Source: Confluentibacter lentus (GTDB lineage: Bacteria; Bacteroidota; Bacteroidia; Flavobacteriales; Flavobacteriaceae). From it: a stretch of 64,000 nucleotides of DNA. Position 1 is the first letter of the stretch. Each line of letters opens with the position of its first letter. Positions 27,413 to 37,030 of this stretch are shown one piece after another. The notes under the pieces were generated by a model. It saw nothing but the letters and a program-made list of their open reading frames with translations. It did not search any database and was not told where the DNA came from. Location of the stretch: contig NZ_NIHE01000005.1 in NCBI RefSeq assembly GCF_002806995.1, positions 184,019 through 248,018 on the forward strand. The letters are read 5' to 3'. The position numbers were made by a program, and so were the translations under genes.

Positions 27413-29263
27413 ATGATTGAACAAACCAACTACACAGAAGACAATATACGCTCGTTAGACTGGAAAGAACATATTCGTATGCGCCCAGGTATGTATATTG
27501 GTAAATTGGGTGATGGGTCTTCTCCAGATGATGGTATTTATATCCTACTAAAAGAGGTTTTGGACAACTCTATTGACGAGTATGTTATGGGGGCAGGCAA
27601 AACCATTGAAATTTCAATTCAAGGCAATAAAGTCAGCGTTCGCGATTACGGTCGGGGTATTCCTTTAGGAAAAGTGGTTGATGTAGTTTCTAAAATGAAC
27701 ACTGGAGGCAAGTACGATTCCAAAGCATTTAAGAAATCCGTTGGATTGAATGGTGTTGGTACGAAAGCTGTTAATGCGCTTTCATCCTTTTTCAGGGTTG
27801 AATCTACACGCGATAATAAGTCGGCTTCTGCTGAATTTGAACAAGGAAACTTAATCCATCAGGATTTATTGGATGATACGTCTAGGAGAAAAGGCACCAA
27901 GGTGTCTTTTGTTCCAGATGAAATTATCTTCAAAAAATACAAGTTTAGAAACGAGTATATTATTAAAATGCTCAAAAACTATGTGTACCTTAATCCGGGG
28001 TTGACCATAGTTTACAATGGCGAAAAATATTTTAGTGAAAACGGACTAAAGGATTTATTGAGCGAAAATATTAATGAATCGGATAGAGCGTATCCTATCA
28101 TCCACTTAAAGGGCGAGGATATTGAAGTCGCCATGACACATAGTAAAACGCAGTATAGCGAAGAATACCATTCGTTTGTAAACGGACAAAATACGACGCA
28201 AGGTGGTACGCATTTGGTGGCTTTTAGAGAAGCTTTGGTAAAAACAATCCGTGAGTTTTATGGGAAGAATTACGACCCGTCCGATGTGCGTAAATCCATT
28301 GTATCTGCCATTGCCATTAAAGTCATGGAACCCGTGTTTGAAAGTCAGACCAAAACCAAATTAGGCTCTACCGATATGGGTGGCGATCTACCAACGGTAA
28401 GAACGTATATCAATGATTTTTTAAAAACCTACCTGGATAACTATTTACATAAAAATCCGGAAACGGCAGATAAAATTCAACGTAAAATTCTTCAGGCAGA
28501 ACGAGAGCGTAAAGAGTTATCAGGCATTCGAAAATTGGCAAAAGACCGTGCCAAAAAAGCTAGTGTTCACAATAAAAAATTACGTGATTGCCGGGTTCAT
28601 TTTGGCGATACCAAAAACGATAGAAGTTTGGAATCGACTTTATTTATCACCGAAGGTGATTCGGCTTCTGGAAGTATCACCAAGTCACGGGACGTTAATA
28701 CCCAAGCCGTTTTCAGTTTAAAAGGAAAACCACTGAACTGTTATGGGTTGAGCAAAAAAATTGTTTATGAAAATGAAGAATTTAATTTGTTGCAAGCGGC
28801 ACTAAATATAGAAGAATCCTTAGAAGATTTAAGATACAATAATGTGGTCATTGCAACCGATGCCGATGTAGATGGGATGCATATTCGATTATTGCTCATT
28901 ACATTTTTCCTTCAGTTTTTTCCAGAAGTCATCAAAGAAGGGCATTTGTATATTTTACAAACGCCATTATTTAGGGTACGAAATAAGAAGGAAACGATTT
29001 ATTGTTATTCGGAAGAAGAACGACGGGATGCCATTGAAAAGTTAAAACCAAAACCAGAAATCACCCGATTTAAAGGACTTGGTGAGATTTCGCCGGATGA
29101 GTTCAAGCATTTTATTGGAGAAAACATTCGTTTAGATCCCGTGATGTTGGATGATAACATGTCTATTGAAAATTTATTGGAGTTTTATATGGGCAAAAAC
29201 ACACCTGATAGACAAGAATTTATCATTGATAATTTGAAGGTGGAATTAGATATTATTGAATAA
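27413..29263 (+). CDS. parE: DNA topoisomerase IV subunit B (ParE)
   Basis: A 616-residue type IIA topoisomerase ATPase subunit. The GHKL ATPase is shown by [26 protein letters not shown] and [13 protein letters not shown]. The TOPRIM domain has EGDSASGS and [10 protein letters not shown]. It ends with the expected C-terminal [18 protein letters not shown]. Length and partner (parC follows) favour Topo IV over gyrase. TATATTAG at 27375-27382 may be the promoter box. Confidence 0.95.
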   Translation: MIEQTNYTEDNIRSLDWKEHIRMRPGMYIGKLGDGSSPDDGIYILLKEVLDNSIDEYVMGAGKTIEISIQGNKVSVRDYGRGIPLGKVVDVVSKMNTGGKYDSKAFKKSVGLNGVGTKAVNALSSFFRVESTRDNKSASAEFEQGNLIHQDLLDDTSRRKGTKVSFVPDEIIFKKYKFRNEYIIKMLKNYVYLNPGLTIVYNGEKYFSENGLKDLLSENINESDRAYPIIHLKGEDIEVAMTHSKTQYSEEYHSFVNGQNTTQGGTHLVAFREALVKTIREFYGKNYDPSDVRKSIVSAIAIKVMEPVFESQTKTKLGSTDMGGDLPTVRTYINDFLKTYLDNYLHKNPETADKIQRKILQAERERKELSGIRKLAKDRAKKASVHNKKLRDCRVHFGDTKNDRSLESTLFITEGDSASGSITKSRDVNTQAVFSLKGKPLNCYGLSKKIVYENEEFNLLQAALNIEESLEDLRYNNVVIATDADVDGMHIRLLLITFFLQFFPEVIKEGHLYILQTPLFRVRNKKETIYCYSEEERRDAIEKLKPKPEITRFKGLGEISPDEFKHFIGENIRLDPVMLDDNMSIENLLEFYMGKNTPDRQEFIIDNLKVELDIIE

Positions 29264-29363
29264 AAGGTGTTCAAAATTATCTATTTGTTATTTTAAGATT
29301 AAAAAAATGAGAATTCAATTTAAATATTAGTTAAAATAGAATTAAAATATATAAGTTTAGTTG

Positions 29364-29371
29364 TAAATTTG
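29364..29371 (+). promoter_or_regulatory. Promoter -7 box between parE and parC
   Basis: TAAATTTG followed by CAC fits the TAnnTTTG box. It lies 58 nt before the 44-codon ORF and upstream of parC, so parC need not depend on the parE promoter. Confidence 0.65.
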
Positions 29372-29394
29372 CACAAAAAAATCAAATTAACATG

Positions 29395-29411
29395 ACCTGA
29401 TTCACTCAGGT
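29395..29411 (+). promoter_or_regulatory. Leader hairpin upstream of the 44-codon ORF
   Basis: ACCTGA, loop TTCAC, TCAGGT form a perfect six-base stem followed by TTTAAAAC. It lies between the promoter box and the small ORF and could be a weak attenuator or an mRNA-stabilising stem. A minimal ATG-ACC-TGA frame covers its left arm. Confidence 0.45.
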
Positions 29412-29428
29412 TTTAAAACTAAATAGAT

Positions 29429-29563
29429 ATGTTATATTCAAAAGAAACTAAATTGGTAAGAAGAGAGGTTTATGATTTTGTAACCGCATTTAATAGAAAT
29501 GTAAATAAAGCCAAAACTAAGCATTCAGGAAAAACGATGCTTACAGGCAAACCAAAAAAATAG
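29429..29563 (+). CDS. Small basic protein (44 aa) between parE and parC
   Basis: The frame runs from ATG to TAG with no overlap to parE or parC and ends nine bases before parC. It encodes a lysine-rich protein beginning MLYSKETKLVRREVYDFVTA and ending MLTGKPKK. About ten of its 44 residues are lysine, with an amphipathic first half. It has its own TAAATTTG box and leader hairpin. I do not recognise a family. A role with DNA or Topo IV is only suggested by position and charge. Confidence 0.6.
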   Translation: MLYSKETKLVRREVYDFVTAFNRNVNKAKTKHSGKTMLTGKPKK

Positions 29564-29572
29564 TAATAATTA

Positions 29573-32224
29573 ATGATTGAAGACGGTAACGATTTAAATA
29601 ACGAACAAGACGAACCAAAAGAAACCATTACCCGTGTAACGGGCATGTATAAAGACTGGTTTTTAGATTATGCTTCCTACGTTATATTAGAACGTGCTGT
29701 CCCGGCCATTGAAGATGGCTTTAAGCCCGTGCAACGCCGTATCATGCATTCCATGAAGGATTTGGATGATGGGCGTTATAATAAGGTGGCCAATATTGTG
29801 GGCCATACCATGCAATATCACCCGCATGGTGATGCTAGTATTGCCGATGCCATGGTACAAATCGGCCAAAAAGATTTATTAATCGATACCCAAGGGAACT
29901 GGGGCAACATCTTAACGGGCGACAGTGCTGCGGCATCGCGTTATATTGAAGCACGGCTATCAAAGTTTGCTTTAGATGTTGTTTACAATCCGAAAATTAC
30001 CGAATGGCAGGCATCCTATGATGGCAGAAGAAAAGAACCCGTAAATTTACCGGTTATGTTTCCTTTGCTATTGGCACAAGGGGGTGAAGGCATTGCGGTT
30101 GGACTTTCCACAAAAATATTACCACACAATTTTATTGAACTCATTGATGCTTCCATCAAACATCTAAAAGGCAAGAGTTTTACACTGTTTCCAGATTTTC
30201 CAACGGCTGGGATTGCCGATTTTTCAAATTATAATGATGGGTTGCGTGGCGGACGTGTCCGTGTACGAGCCAAAATATCACAGCTCGATAAATACACACT
30301 CGCTATTACCGAAATTCCTTTTGGAACCAATACCTCTACCTTAATTGATTCTATTTTAAAGGCTAACGATAAAGGCAAAATAAAAATCAAGAAGATTGAA
30401 GATAATACGGCTGCCAATGTAGAGATTTTAGTGCATTTACCACCTGGTATTTCGCCTGACAAAACCATTGATGCCCTTTATGCTTTTACAAGTTGTGAAA
30501 CGCCTATATCGCCTTTGGGCTGTGTTATTGAAGATAACAAACCTTTATTTATTGGTGTTTCGGAGATGTTACGTCGTTCTACCGATAACACGGTGCAACT
30601 TTTAAAGAGTGATTTAGAAATAAAATTAGACGAACTCGAGGAACAATGGCATTTTGCTTCTTTAGAGCGCATTTTTATTGAAAAAAGAATCTATCGTGAT
30701 ATTGAGGAAGAAGAAACTTGGGAAGGTGTTATCAGTGCCATCGATAAAGGATTGCAACCACATATCAAACATTTGAAGCGTGCCATTACTGAAGAAGATA
30801 TTGTTCGTTTGACCGAAATAAGGATCAAGCGTATTTCTAAGTTTGATATTGATAAAGCCCAACAAAAAATAGAAGCTTTAGAAGACCAGATCGCTGAAAT
30901 GAAGCATCATTTAGCACATCTCATAGAATATGCCATCGCCTATTTTACACGGTTGAAAAAAGATTATGGCGAAGGGCGCGAGCGTAAAACCGAAATACGC
31001 GCTTTTGATGATGTAGATGCTACTAAAGTGGTGATTCGTAACACCAAACTATACGTCAATCGTGAAGAGGGTTTTGTGGGCATGTCGCTTAAAAAAGATG
31101 AATACGTTTGCGATTGTAGCGATATTGATGATATTATCGTATTTACCGGAGAAGGTAAAATGATGGTCACCAAAGTGGATGCGAAAACCTTTGTGGGCAA
31201 AGACATTATTCATGTGGCTGTTTTTAATAAAAAAGATAATAGGACCATATATAACATGATTTATAGAGATGGGAAAAGTGGCCCATCTTATATAAAACGA
31301 TTTGCCGTAACGGGCATTACCAGAGATAAGGAATACGATTTAACCAACGGAAACAAGTTATCCAGTATTTTATATTTTTCGGCCAACCATAATGGGGAAG
31401 CTGAGGTGGTTACCATTTTATTGCGTCAGGCAGGAAGCATCAAAAAATTAAAATGGGATATTGATTTTTCAGATATTCTTATTAAAGGAAGGGATTCTAA
31501 GGGTAATTTGGTTACTAAGTACCCCATTAAAAAAGTAGAACTCAAGGAAAAAGGGTTGTCAACTTTAAAACCTAGAAAAATTTGGTTTGATGATGCCGTA
31601 CAACGTTTAAATGTGGATGGTAGAGGCGAACTTATTGGTGAATTTAGAGGTGAAGATCGTATTTTAATCATCAACCAATCGGGCGTGGTTAAAACAATCG
31701 TTCCAGAAATTACGGCTCATTTTGATGATGATATGATTGTTTTGGAAAAATGGATTCCTAAAAAGCCCATTTCGGTCATTTATTATGATGGCGAAAAAGA
31801 ACGTTATTATGTAAAACGTTTTTTAATTGAAAATGAAAATAAGGAAGAGGTTTTTATTTCTGAACATGAAAAGTCGCAATTAGAAATTGTCTCCACCGAT
31901 TGGCGACCTATGGCAGAAGTGATTTATGCAAAACAAAAAGGTAAAGATGCCAAGGAAACGCAGATCATAAATCTGGAGGAATTCATAGCCATCAAAGGCA
32001 TAAAAGCGATAGGAAACCAATTGACTACAGATAAAATAAAACAAGTCAATTTATTGGAACCATTAACTTATGAGGCACCCGAAGAAATCCATGCCGACGA
32101 ATTAGAGGTTTTTGATGAGGAAACTGTTTTAGAGGATGATTCTGAATCCACAGATTCTGATACAAAGAACGATGATGATGGTGGTTTTCAAATTGATGGG
32201 GAAGGACAAATAACCTTATTTTAG
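29573..32224 (+). CDS. parC: DNA topoisomerase IV subunit A (ParC)
   Basis: An 883-residue breakage-reunion subunit. The catalytic tyrosine is Tyr124 within AASRYIEARLS, and the quinolone-region segment reads HPHGDASIADAM, the wild-type form. A long coiled region (about 340-480) and a C-terminal beta-pinwheel follow. The tail (about 840-883) is acidic (VFDEETVLEDDSESTDSDTK) and ends DGEGQITLF. It decatenates daughter chromosomes with ParE. Confidence 0.96.
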   Translation: MIEDGNDLNNEQDEPKETITRVTGMYKDWFLDYASYVILERAVPAIEDGFKPVQRRIMHSMKDLDDGRYNKVANIVGHTMQYHPHGDASIADAMVQIGQKDLLIDTQGNWGNILTGDSAAASRYIEARLSKFALDVVYNPKITEWQASYDGRRKEPVNLPVMFPLLLAQGGEGIAVGLSTKILPHNFIELIDASIKHLKGKSFTLFPDFPTAGIADFSNYNDGLRGGRVRVRAKISQLDKYTLAITEIPFGTNTSTLIDSILKANDKGKIKIKKIEDNTAANVEILVHLPPGISPDKTIDALYAFTSCETPISPLGCVIEDNKPLFIGVSEMLRRSTDNTVQLLKSDLEIKLDELEEQWHFASLERIFIEKRIYRDIEEEETWEGVISAIDKGLQPHIKHLKRAITEEDIVRLTEIRIKRISKFDIDKAQQKIEALEDQIAEMKHHLAHLIEYAIAYFTRLKKDYGEGRERKTEIRAFDDVDATKVVIRNTKLYVNREEGFVGMSLKKDEYVCDCSDIDDIIVFTGEGKMMVTKVDAKTFVGKDIIHVAVFNKKDNRTIYNMIYRDGKSGPSYIKRFAVTGITRDKEYDLTNGNKLSSILYFSANHNGEAEVVTILLRQAGSIKKLKWDIDFSDILIKGRDSKGNLVTKYPIKKVELKEKGLSTLKPRKIWFDDAVQRLNVDGRGELIGEFRGEDRILIINQSGVVKTIVPEITAHFDDDMIVLEKWIPKKPISVIYYDGEKERYYVKRFLIENENKEEVFISEHEKSQLEIVSTDWRPMAEVIYAKQKGKDAKETQIINLEEFIAIKGIKAIGNQLTTDKIKQVNLLEPLTYEAPEEIHADELEVFDEETVLEDDSESTDSDTKNDDDGGFQIDGEGQITLF

Positions 32225-32231
32225 ATTATAA

Positions 32232-32717
32232 TTACCAACTTAAACTATCCCCTTCCTTAAGTAACCAAGTATCAGCCAAGCCCGCGTTGACTTCCAAAAC
32301 ATATTTTGCCGGAACATTTGATGGTAATGAGGTTTCATCAAAAGGTTTAGCATTCTTTTGAAAACTCACCATTTTTTTGTTGTCGTCAATATAGATAATG
32401 TCTAAGGGGATTTGTGTATTTTTCATGAAAAAGTAACGTTCCCTAACGTCATCAAAAACAAATAGCATACCTTGGTTGGTTTCCATAGAGATCCTATACA
32501 TCAAACCCGTTTGAATGTCGTAATCTGTATCGGCAATTTCAATGTCCAATTTTATTTCAGTGGAATCTGATGCTATTTTAAATATAGTTAGATCTGCTTC
32601 TTTGTTGAAAGTGACTTCAGTTTGTTTAACTGTTTTTTTTTCGTTTTTACAAGCCGATACAGTTAGAAAAATAAATCCTAAGCACAAATAAACAATTATA
32701 TATATTTTTCGCCCCAT
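32232..32717 (-). CDS. DUF192 lipoprotein
   Basis: A 161-residue protein with a lipobox (FLTVSACKNE) and a DUF192 domain (IADTDYDIQTGLMYR; GMLFVFDD; PLDIIYIDDNKKMV). The function is unknown; DUF192 proteins are small secreted beta folds. It is last in the minus-strand unit from nrnA through lgt, one base after lgt's stop. The stop lies eight bases from parC's end, so the two operons converge with almost no spacer. Confidence 0.85.
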   Translation of the reverse strand: MGRKIYIIVYLCLGFIFLTVSACKNEKKTVKQTEVTFNKEADLTIFKIASDSTEIKLDIEIADTDYDIQTGLMYRISMETNQGMLFVFDDVRERYFFMKNTQIPLDIIYIDDNKKMVSFQKNAKPFDETSLPSNVPAKYVLEVNAGLADTWLLKEGDSLSW

Positions 32718-32718
32718 A

Positions 32719-33648
32719 TTATTTTATAGCTTCTTTTGGCTTATAAATAAACATAAAATAAAGACCGGTAATGATGAAAGGAATGCTTAACCATTGCCCA
32801 GTATTTAATCCAAACCAATTGATATATTCATCTCCTTGAGGCTCTTTAACAAATTCCACAAAAAAACGAACCGTCCAAAGTAAAATTAAAAAAAGACCAA
32901 ATAAGAAGCCAGTTTGATCTCTTTTTGGAGTTTTGGAATACACAAACCATAAGATTAAAAATACAAAAATATAACAAAAAGATTCATATAATTGTGCAGG
33001 ATGTCTGTAGGGAACAGCGTCTAATAAACCAGCAAATTGCGGATTTTCTAAAACAGCATTGTACGCTTTTTGAACGTCTTTAATACCTGTTAATTGGGTG
33101 ATTTCATATTTGTTGTAGTAATCCTGTATGAAGCGTACACCAAAGTTAGAATCGGTTACCTTTCCAATAATTTCAGAATTAATAAAATTACCTATTCTAA
33201 TAAAAACGGCACCTGAGGCTACCGAGATAACGACTCTGTCCAGTATCCAAAGCAATGATTTATAGTTGTATTTTTTTCTATATAAATACATGCCGATAAT
33301 GATGCCTATAGCGGCACCATGACTTGCCAATCCTTGAAATCCTGTAAATTCAATACCATTTTTAAAACTGAATGGTAAAAAAATACTAAAAAAGTCTTCG
33401 GAAATAAGTTCCGATTGGTAAAATAATACGTGTCCTAAACGCGCACCAATCATAGTTGCCAAAACGGTATATATAAAAAGTGGGTCTAAATACTCTAAGT
33501 TTATCTTTTCCTTAACGAAAATACGTTTCATAATAAACCAACCCAGAATAAAGGCTATAACCCACATAAGGCTATAAAAATGTAGATTAAAGTTGCCTAC
33601 AATGTTAATGGCCGATACGGGGTTCCAATCAAATTTTAATAAATACAT
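32719..33648 (-). CDS. lgt: Prolipoprotein diacylglyceryl transferase
   Basis: A 309-residue inner-membrane enzyme with about seven helices. It transfers diacylglycerol to the lipobox cysteine of prolipoproteins. The signature FIRIGNFINSEIIGKVTD and the conserved LASHGAAIG histidine region are present. Its operon neighbours GldI, the cyclophilin-FKBP protein and DUF192 are all predicted lipoproteins, hence possible substrates. A segment at about residues 175-212, between the signature and RHPAQLYES, is longer than in E. coli. Confidence 0.95.
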   Translation of the reverse strand: MYLLKFDWNPVSAINIVGNFNLHFYSLMWVIAFILGWFIMKRIFVKEKINLEYLDPLFIYTVLATMIGARLGHVLFYQSELISEDFFSIFLPFSFKNGIEFTGFQGLASHGAAIGIIIGMYLYRKKYNYKSLLWILDRVVISVASGAVFIRIGNFINSEIIGKVTDSNFGVRFIQDYYNKYEITQLTGIKDVQKAYNAVLENPQFAGLLDAVPYRHPAQLYESFCYIFVFLILWFVYSKTPKRDQTGFLFGLFLILLWTVRFFVEFVKEPQGDEYINWFGLNTGQWLSIPFIITGLYFMFIYKPKEAIK

Positions 33649-33654
33649 AGATTC

Positions 33655-34779
33655 TTATTTCAAAATTTCTAAAATTTCAACTTCAAATATCAAATTTGTT
33701 TTTGGCGGTATGTCTCTATTTCCACTTTCACCATATGCTAAATGATAAGGGATAAAAACAGTGGCTTTGTCACCAACACTTAGTTGTTTTAATCCTTCTT
33801 TAAATCCGGGAATCATTCTGGCATCTGGGCCAATTTCAAATATGATTGGTTCATAACCATTGGCCACTTTTTGGCGTGGGTTAACGGCATCAAGCGCTTC
33901 GGCAGTATCTAGTTTGTTGGTTCCCAAAAGTTTGCCGTCTTCAAAATAAACGGTATAATTTCCTAATATTTTATGAGTTTCATCTAGTTTTTCACCTGAG
34001 CCTTTTTCGGTAATAATATATTGTAACCCAGAAGGGAGGGTGATTGTTTTTTCTTTTTGTGTCTTGAATTTTTCTTGGTTAGACTTTAGCATAGCCGCTT
34101 TTTTTTCTGCTTTTTCCTTTGCGATGCGTTCTATTTCTACAAAATGGTTTTTAAAGATACTGGTAGCATTAAACGATTTCGCGTCTTTACCTTTTCTAAT
34201 AATGTTTAACTCTTGAATAACAATAGCTTCTAAAGGTTTATTGGCAGAATCGGTTTTTAGATTGGAGATGGAATCCTGGATATCAATTCCCAGAACTAGT
34301 TCACCAAAAACGGTATGCACGTTGTCTAGTGAAGGTTTTGGTACTTCGGTTATAAAAAATTGACTTCCATTAGTATTGGGTCCCGAATTGGCCATTGAAA
34401 GTATGCCGGGTTTATCGTGCTTTAAATCGGTTTTGAATTCATCATTAAATTTATATCCCGGATTTCCCATGCCATTACCCATAGGGTCGCCACCTTGAAT
34501 CATAAATCCATCCATAACACGATGGAAAATAAGTCCGTTATAAAATTTTTTGCCTTTATACGTTTCATCAACAAGGGTGTTGGTACCTTCAGCAAGCGAT
34601 ACAAAATTGGCTACCGTTACAGGTGTTTTGTCATAAAATAATTTAGCAACCATAGTCCCTTTAGTAGTAACAAATTCGGCATATATACCATCCTCTAAAT
34701 CTGGGTATTGTGCCTCACAAGACGAAAACCCCATTATAAAAATCAGGGATAAACCTAGAAGCTGTTTAAAAACTCTCAT
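33655..34779 (-). CDS. Cyclophilin-FKBP fusion peptidyl-prolyl isomerase, lipoprotein
   Basis: A 374-residue two-domain isomerase. After a lipobox-like signal (IFIMGFSSCEAQ) comes a cyclophilin domain (about 33-195; FHRVMDGFMIQGGDP, NGSQFFITE), a lysine-rich helix (about 215-245) and an FKBP domain (about 258-374; ARMIPGFKEGLKQLSVGDKA, IPYHLAYGES). Two unrelated prolyl-isomerase folds in one envelope lipoprotein suggest a folding factor for surface proteins. It starts three bases after gldI. Confidence 0.92.
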   Translation of the reverse strand: MRVFKQLLGLSLIFIMGFSSCEAQYPDLEDGIYAEFVTTKGTMVAKLFYDKTPVTVANFVSLAEGTNTLVDETYKGKKFYNGLIFHRVMDGFMIQGGDPMGNGMGNPGYKFNDEFKTDLKHDKPGILSMANSGPNTNGSQFFITEVPKPSLDNVHTVFGELVLGIDIQDSISNLKTDSANKPLEAIVIQELNIIRKGKDAKSFNATSIFKNHFVEIERIAKEKAEKKAAMLKSNQEKFKTQKEKTITLPSGLQYIITEKGSGEKLDETHKILGNYTVYFEDGKLLGTNKLDTAEALDAVNPRQKVANGYEPIIFEIGPDARMIPGFKEGLKQLSVGDKATVFIPYHLAYGESGNRDIPPKTNLIFEVEILEILK

Positions 34780-34782
34780 AAA

Positions 34783-35328
34783 TTAATCGGATTGGTTTTC
34801 GGTAATTGAATGCACAGTGACTTCACATATTAGAGGTATGTTTGTCCCAATTTTATTTAAATCGCCATAATATCCATATGCTTTTTGGGAAGGGAATAAG
34901 AAGGTAACCGTTTCACCGGTTTTCATAAGTTTTAATCCTTCTCGAAGTCCGGTAAATAATTCTTCCTTATCCATGACATACGTTTTATCTTTTATATCGT
35001 CTTTGGAATATATTAAGGAACCATTTAGGTCTTTAACGTTATAATCGTAATTAATAATATCACCAAATTCTGGTGTTTCTAAACTATCAGCATCCACTTT
35101 AATGTTGTAATAATACCAAAAACCACTTTTGGAAGCAATGTAATCTTTCTTTTCGCGTTCCATCAATTTTTTAATGGTTGATTGTTCTTTGGCATTTAAC
35201 TTTTTGTTTCTTTCTACGGAAGCATCAATGAATGAGCCTGTTTTTACAGAAACAGGTCTCCTTGCTTCTGGCATTTTACAGCTAACAAAAGCTATAAAAA
35301 AAAGTGCGAGGATTAGTAATTTATTCAT
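34783..35328 (-). CDS. gldI: Gliding motility-associated peptidyl-prolyl isomerase GldI
   Basis: A 181-residue lipoprotein (LFFIAFVSCKMPEARRP) with a C-terminal FKBP domain (LFTGLREGLKLMKTGETVTFLFPSQKAYGYYG). The N-terminal half, KLNAKEQSTIKKLMEREKKDY onward, matches GldI, a gliding/T9SS accessory isomerase of flavobacteria. It overlaps the nrnA-like gene by eight bases. Its presence and the T9SS-sorted LamG protein agree on a gliding-type envelope; motility itself is not shown. Confidence 0.85.
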   Translation of the reverse strand: MNKLLILALFFIAFVSCKMPEARRPVSVKTGSFIDASVERNKKLNAKEQSTIKKLMEREKKDYIASKSGFWYYYNIKVDADSLETPEFGDIINYDYNVKDLNGSLIYSKDDIKDKTYVMDKEELFTGLREGLKLMKTGETVTFLFPSQKAYGYYGDLNKIGTNIPLICEVTVHSITENQSD

Positions 35329-36340
35329 TATTTAGGGCTTTATAATAAGTAGGCAATATACTAATAAATTTTTCAACTGTATCTTTTAACGACAACAGGC
35401 TTTTACCTCCAGCAGCATTGGTATGGCCGCCTCCTTCAAAATGAGCTCTAGAGAATTCATTAACGGAAAAGTCTCCTTTAGAGCGCAATGATATTTTAAT
35501 AATGCCTTCTTGTTTATCTTCAATAAAAATGGCAGCCATTACAATATTGTTTAAGGATAAGCCATAATTAACCACACCTTCGGTATCTCCTTTTTTGTAA
35601 TTGTATTTAGTTAATTCTTTCTGGGTCAACGTAATGTAAGCTGTTCTGTACTCAGGAATAATTTTTAAATTGCTAAGCGCACAACCTAAGAGTTGTATTT
35701 TTTCATACGTATTGGTGTCATAAACATTATTATGGATTTGAGAGTTGTTAGCGCCTTTTTCAATCAAATTTGCAGCGATACGGTGTGTATGGCTTGAGGT
35801 ACACGAAAACCTAAAAGACCCAGTATCGGTCATAATACCAACATATAAACAGGTTGCAATATCAGCATCAATGTTTTTGGTATCTTCCAGCATATCAATA
35901 AAATGATATACCATTTCGCAGGTTGAACTCATGGCAACATCCGAAAAAACATAAGTAGCAAAGTCTTCCGGTGCTTGATGATGGTCTATCATTATTTTTA
36001 TGGCTCTGCTTTGGGCTAAAACAGGTTCCATATTGCCAGCTCTATGCAAGGCATTAAAATCTAAAGTAAAAATAATATCAGCTTTTTGTATTAAATTATC
36101 AGATTCTTTTGTTTGGGAATCGTGTTTTAAAACAGTGCTATCACCAGGAATCCACTTCAAAAAATCTGGATAATCATTAGGTGCTATCAGGGTCACTTGG
36201 TGATTAAGTTTTTTTAGATAATGATATAAACCAAGGGTGGAGCCCATGGCATCACCATCAGGGTTTTTATGTGGAACAATAACAATCTGTTTTGGTGACT
36301 CCAATAATTGTTTAATACGTTCAATATCTTGTTGTGTCAT
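35321..36340 (-). CDS. DHH-family phosphoesterase (NrnA-like oligoribonuclease/pAp phosphatase)
   Basis: A 339-residue DHH-DHHA1 protein. Motifs visible are PHKNPDGDAMGSTLGLYHYL (about 23-42), FTLDFN, the DHH motif IMIDHHQAPEDF and TDTGSFRF. The DHHA1 end has AHFEGGGHTNAAGGKS. NrnA-type enzymes degrade short RNA oligomers and dephosphorylate pAp. It is the first gene of the nrnA-gldI-PPIase-lgt-DUF192 unit and may be translated from a leaderless mRNA. Confidence 0.9.
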   Translation of the reverse strand: MTQQDIERIKQLLESPKQIVIVPHKNPDGDAMGSTLGLYHYLKKLNHQVTLIAPNDYPDFLKWIPGDSTVLKHDSQTKESDNLIQKADIIFTLDFNALHRAGNMEPVLAQSRAIKIMIDHHQAPEDFATYVFSDVAMSSTCEMVYHFIDMLEDTKNIDADIATCLYVGIMTDTGSFRFSCTSSHTHRIAANLIEKGANNSQIHNNVYDTNTYEKIQLLGCALSNLKIIPEYRTAYITLTQKELTKYNYKKGDTEGVVNYGLSLNNIVMAAIFIEDKQEGIIKISLRSKGDFSVNEFSRAHFEGGGHTNAAGGKSLLSLKDTVEKFISILPTYYKALNNE

Positions 36341-36346
36341 AGGAAG

Positions 36347-36354
36347 CGAAGATA
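36347..36354 (-). promoter_or_regulatory. Possible promoter box for the nrnA-gldI-lgt unit, near-leaderless
   Basis: The minus strand reads TATCTTCGC and reaches the ATG six bases later. It is the same variant box and almost the same spacing as at 26299-26306. Confidence 0.5.
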
Positions 36355-36399
36355 CAATTTTTTTAAAACTGGATTACCTAGTTTTAATGAGAAATACGT

Positions 36400-36407
36400 T
36401 ACTTTTG
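36400..36407 (+). promoter_or_regulatory. Promoter -7 box for ndk
   Basis: TACTTTTG followed by CACCG matches TAnnTTTG, 111 nt before the ndk ATG, leaving a long leader. It points away from the nrnA-like gene. Confidence 0.65.
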
Positions 36408-36518
36408 CACCGAAAATTACAAAGAGGTTTTCAAATGTGTTTTCTAAAGATTTGATTAGTTATTTCATGAAAACCTGGTTATCAAATAGTTAAATATCGA
36501 ATAATTTAAAACAAAAAA

Positions 36519-36938
36519 ATGGCAACAAATAGAACATTTACCATGTTAAAGCCGGATGCTGTAGAAAAAGGACACATTGGTGCAATCCTTGAAAAAATTT
36601 CAGCTTCGGGATTTAGAATAGTGGCAATGAAATTAACACAAATGACAAAAGAGGATGCGCAAACTTTTTATGGCATTCATAAAGAACGTCCGTTTTTTGG
36701 GGAATTGGTTGAGTATATGACTCGCGGACCGATTGTAGCTGCCATTTTAGAAAAAGATAACGCAGTTGAAGACTTTAGAACGTTGATTGGAGCCACAAAT
36801 CCTGCCGATGCTGCCGACGGAACCATACGTAAAATGTATGCTGCATCTTTAGGAGAGAACGCTATTCATGGAAGTGATAGTGATGAAAATGCAGCTATTG
36901 AAGGTGCTTTCCATTTTTCTGGTAGAGAGATGTTTTAA
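36519..36938 (+). CDS. ndk: Nucleoside-diphosphate kinase
   Basis: A 139-residue enzyme that moves the gamma phosphate from ATP to NDPs through a phospho-histidine. The active site is His117 in NAIHGSDS. The opening [16 protein letters not shown] and [11 protein letters not shown] are standard, and the length is normal. It is transcribed alone and ends at a strong hairpin shared with the cold-shock gene coming from the other side. Confidence 0.97.
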   Translation: MATNRTFTMLKPDAVEKGHIGAILEKISASGFRIVAMKLTQMTKEDAQTFYGIHKERPFFGELVEYMTRGPIVAAILEKDNAVEDFRTLIGATNPADAADGTIRKMYAASLGENAIHGSDSDENAAIEGAFHFSGREMF

Positions 36939-36963
36939 ATAATAGTCGCAATATTGTTATATT

Positions 36964-36990
36964 AAAAAGCCTGCTTATTAGCAGGCTTTT
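36964..36990. terminator. Bidirectional terminator between ndk and cold-shock gene 1
   Basis: AAAAGCCTGC, loop TTATTA, GCAGGCTTTT: a perfect ten-base stem with A and T tracts on each side, so it can end transcription from both strands. Confidence 0.85.
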
Positions 36991-37030
36991 AAATTTCTAA
37001 AAAGTTAAAATAATAGATAATGTATATATA

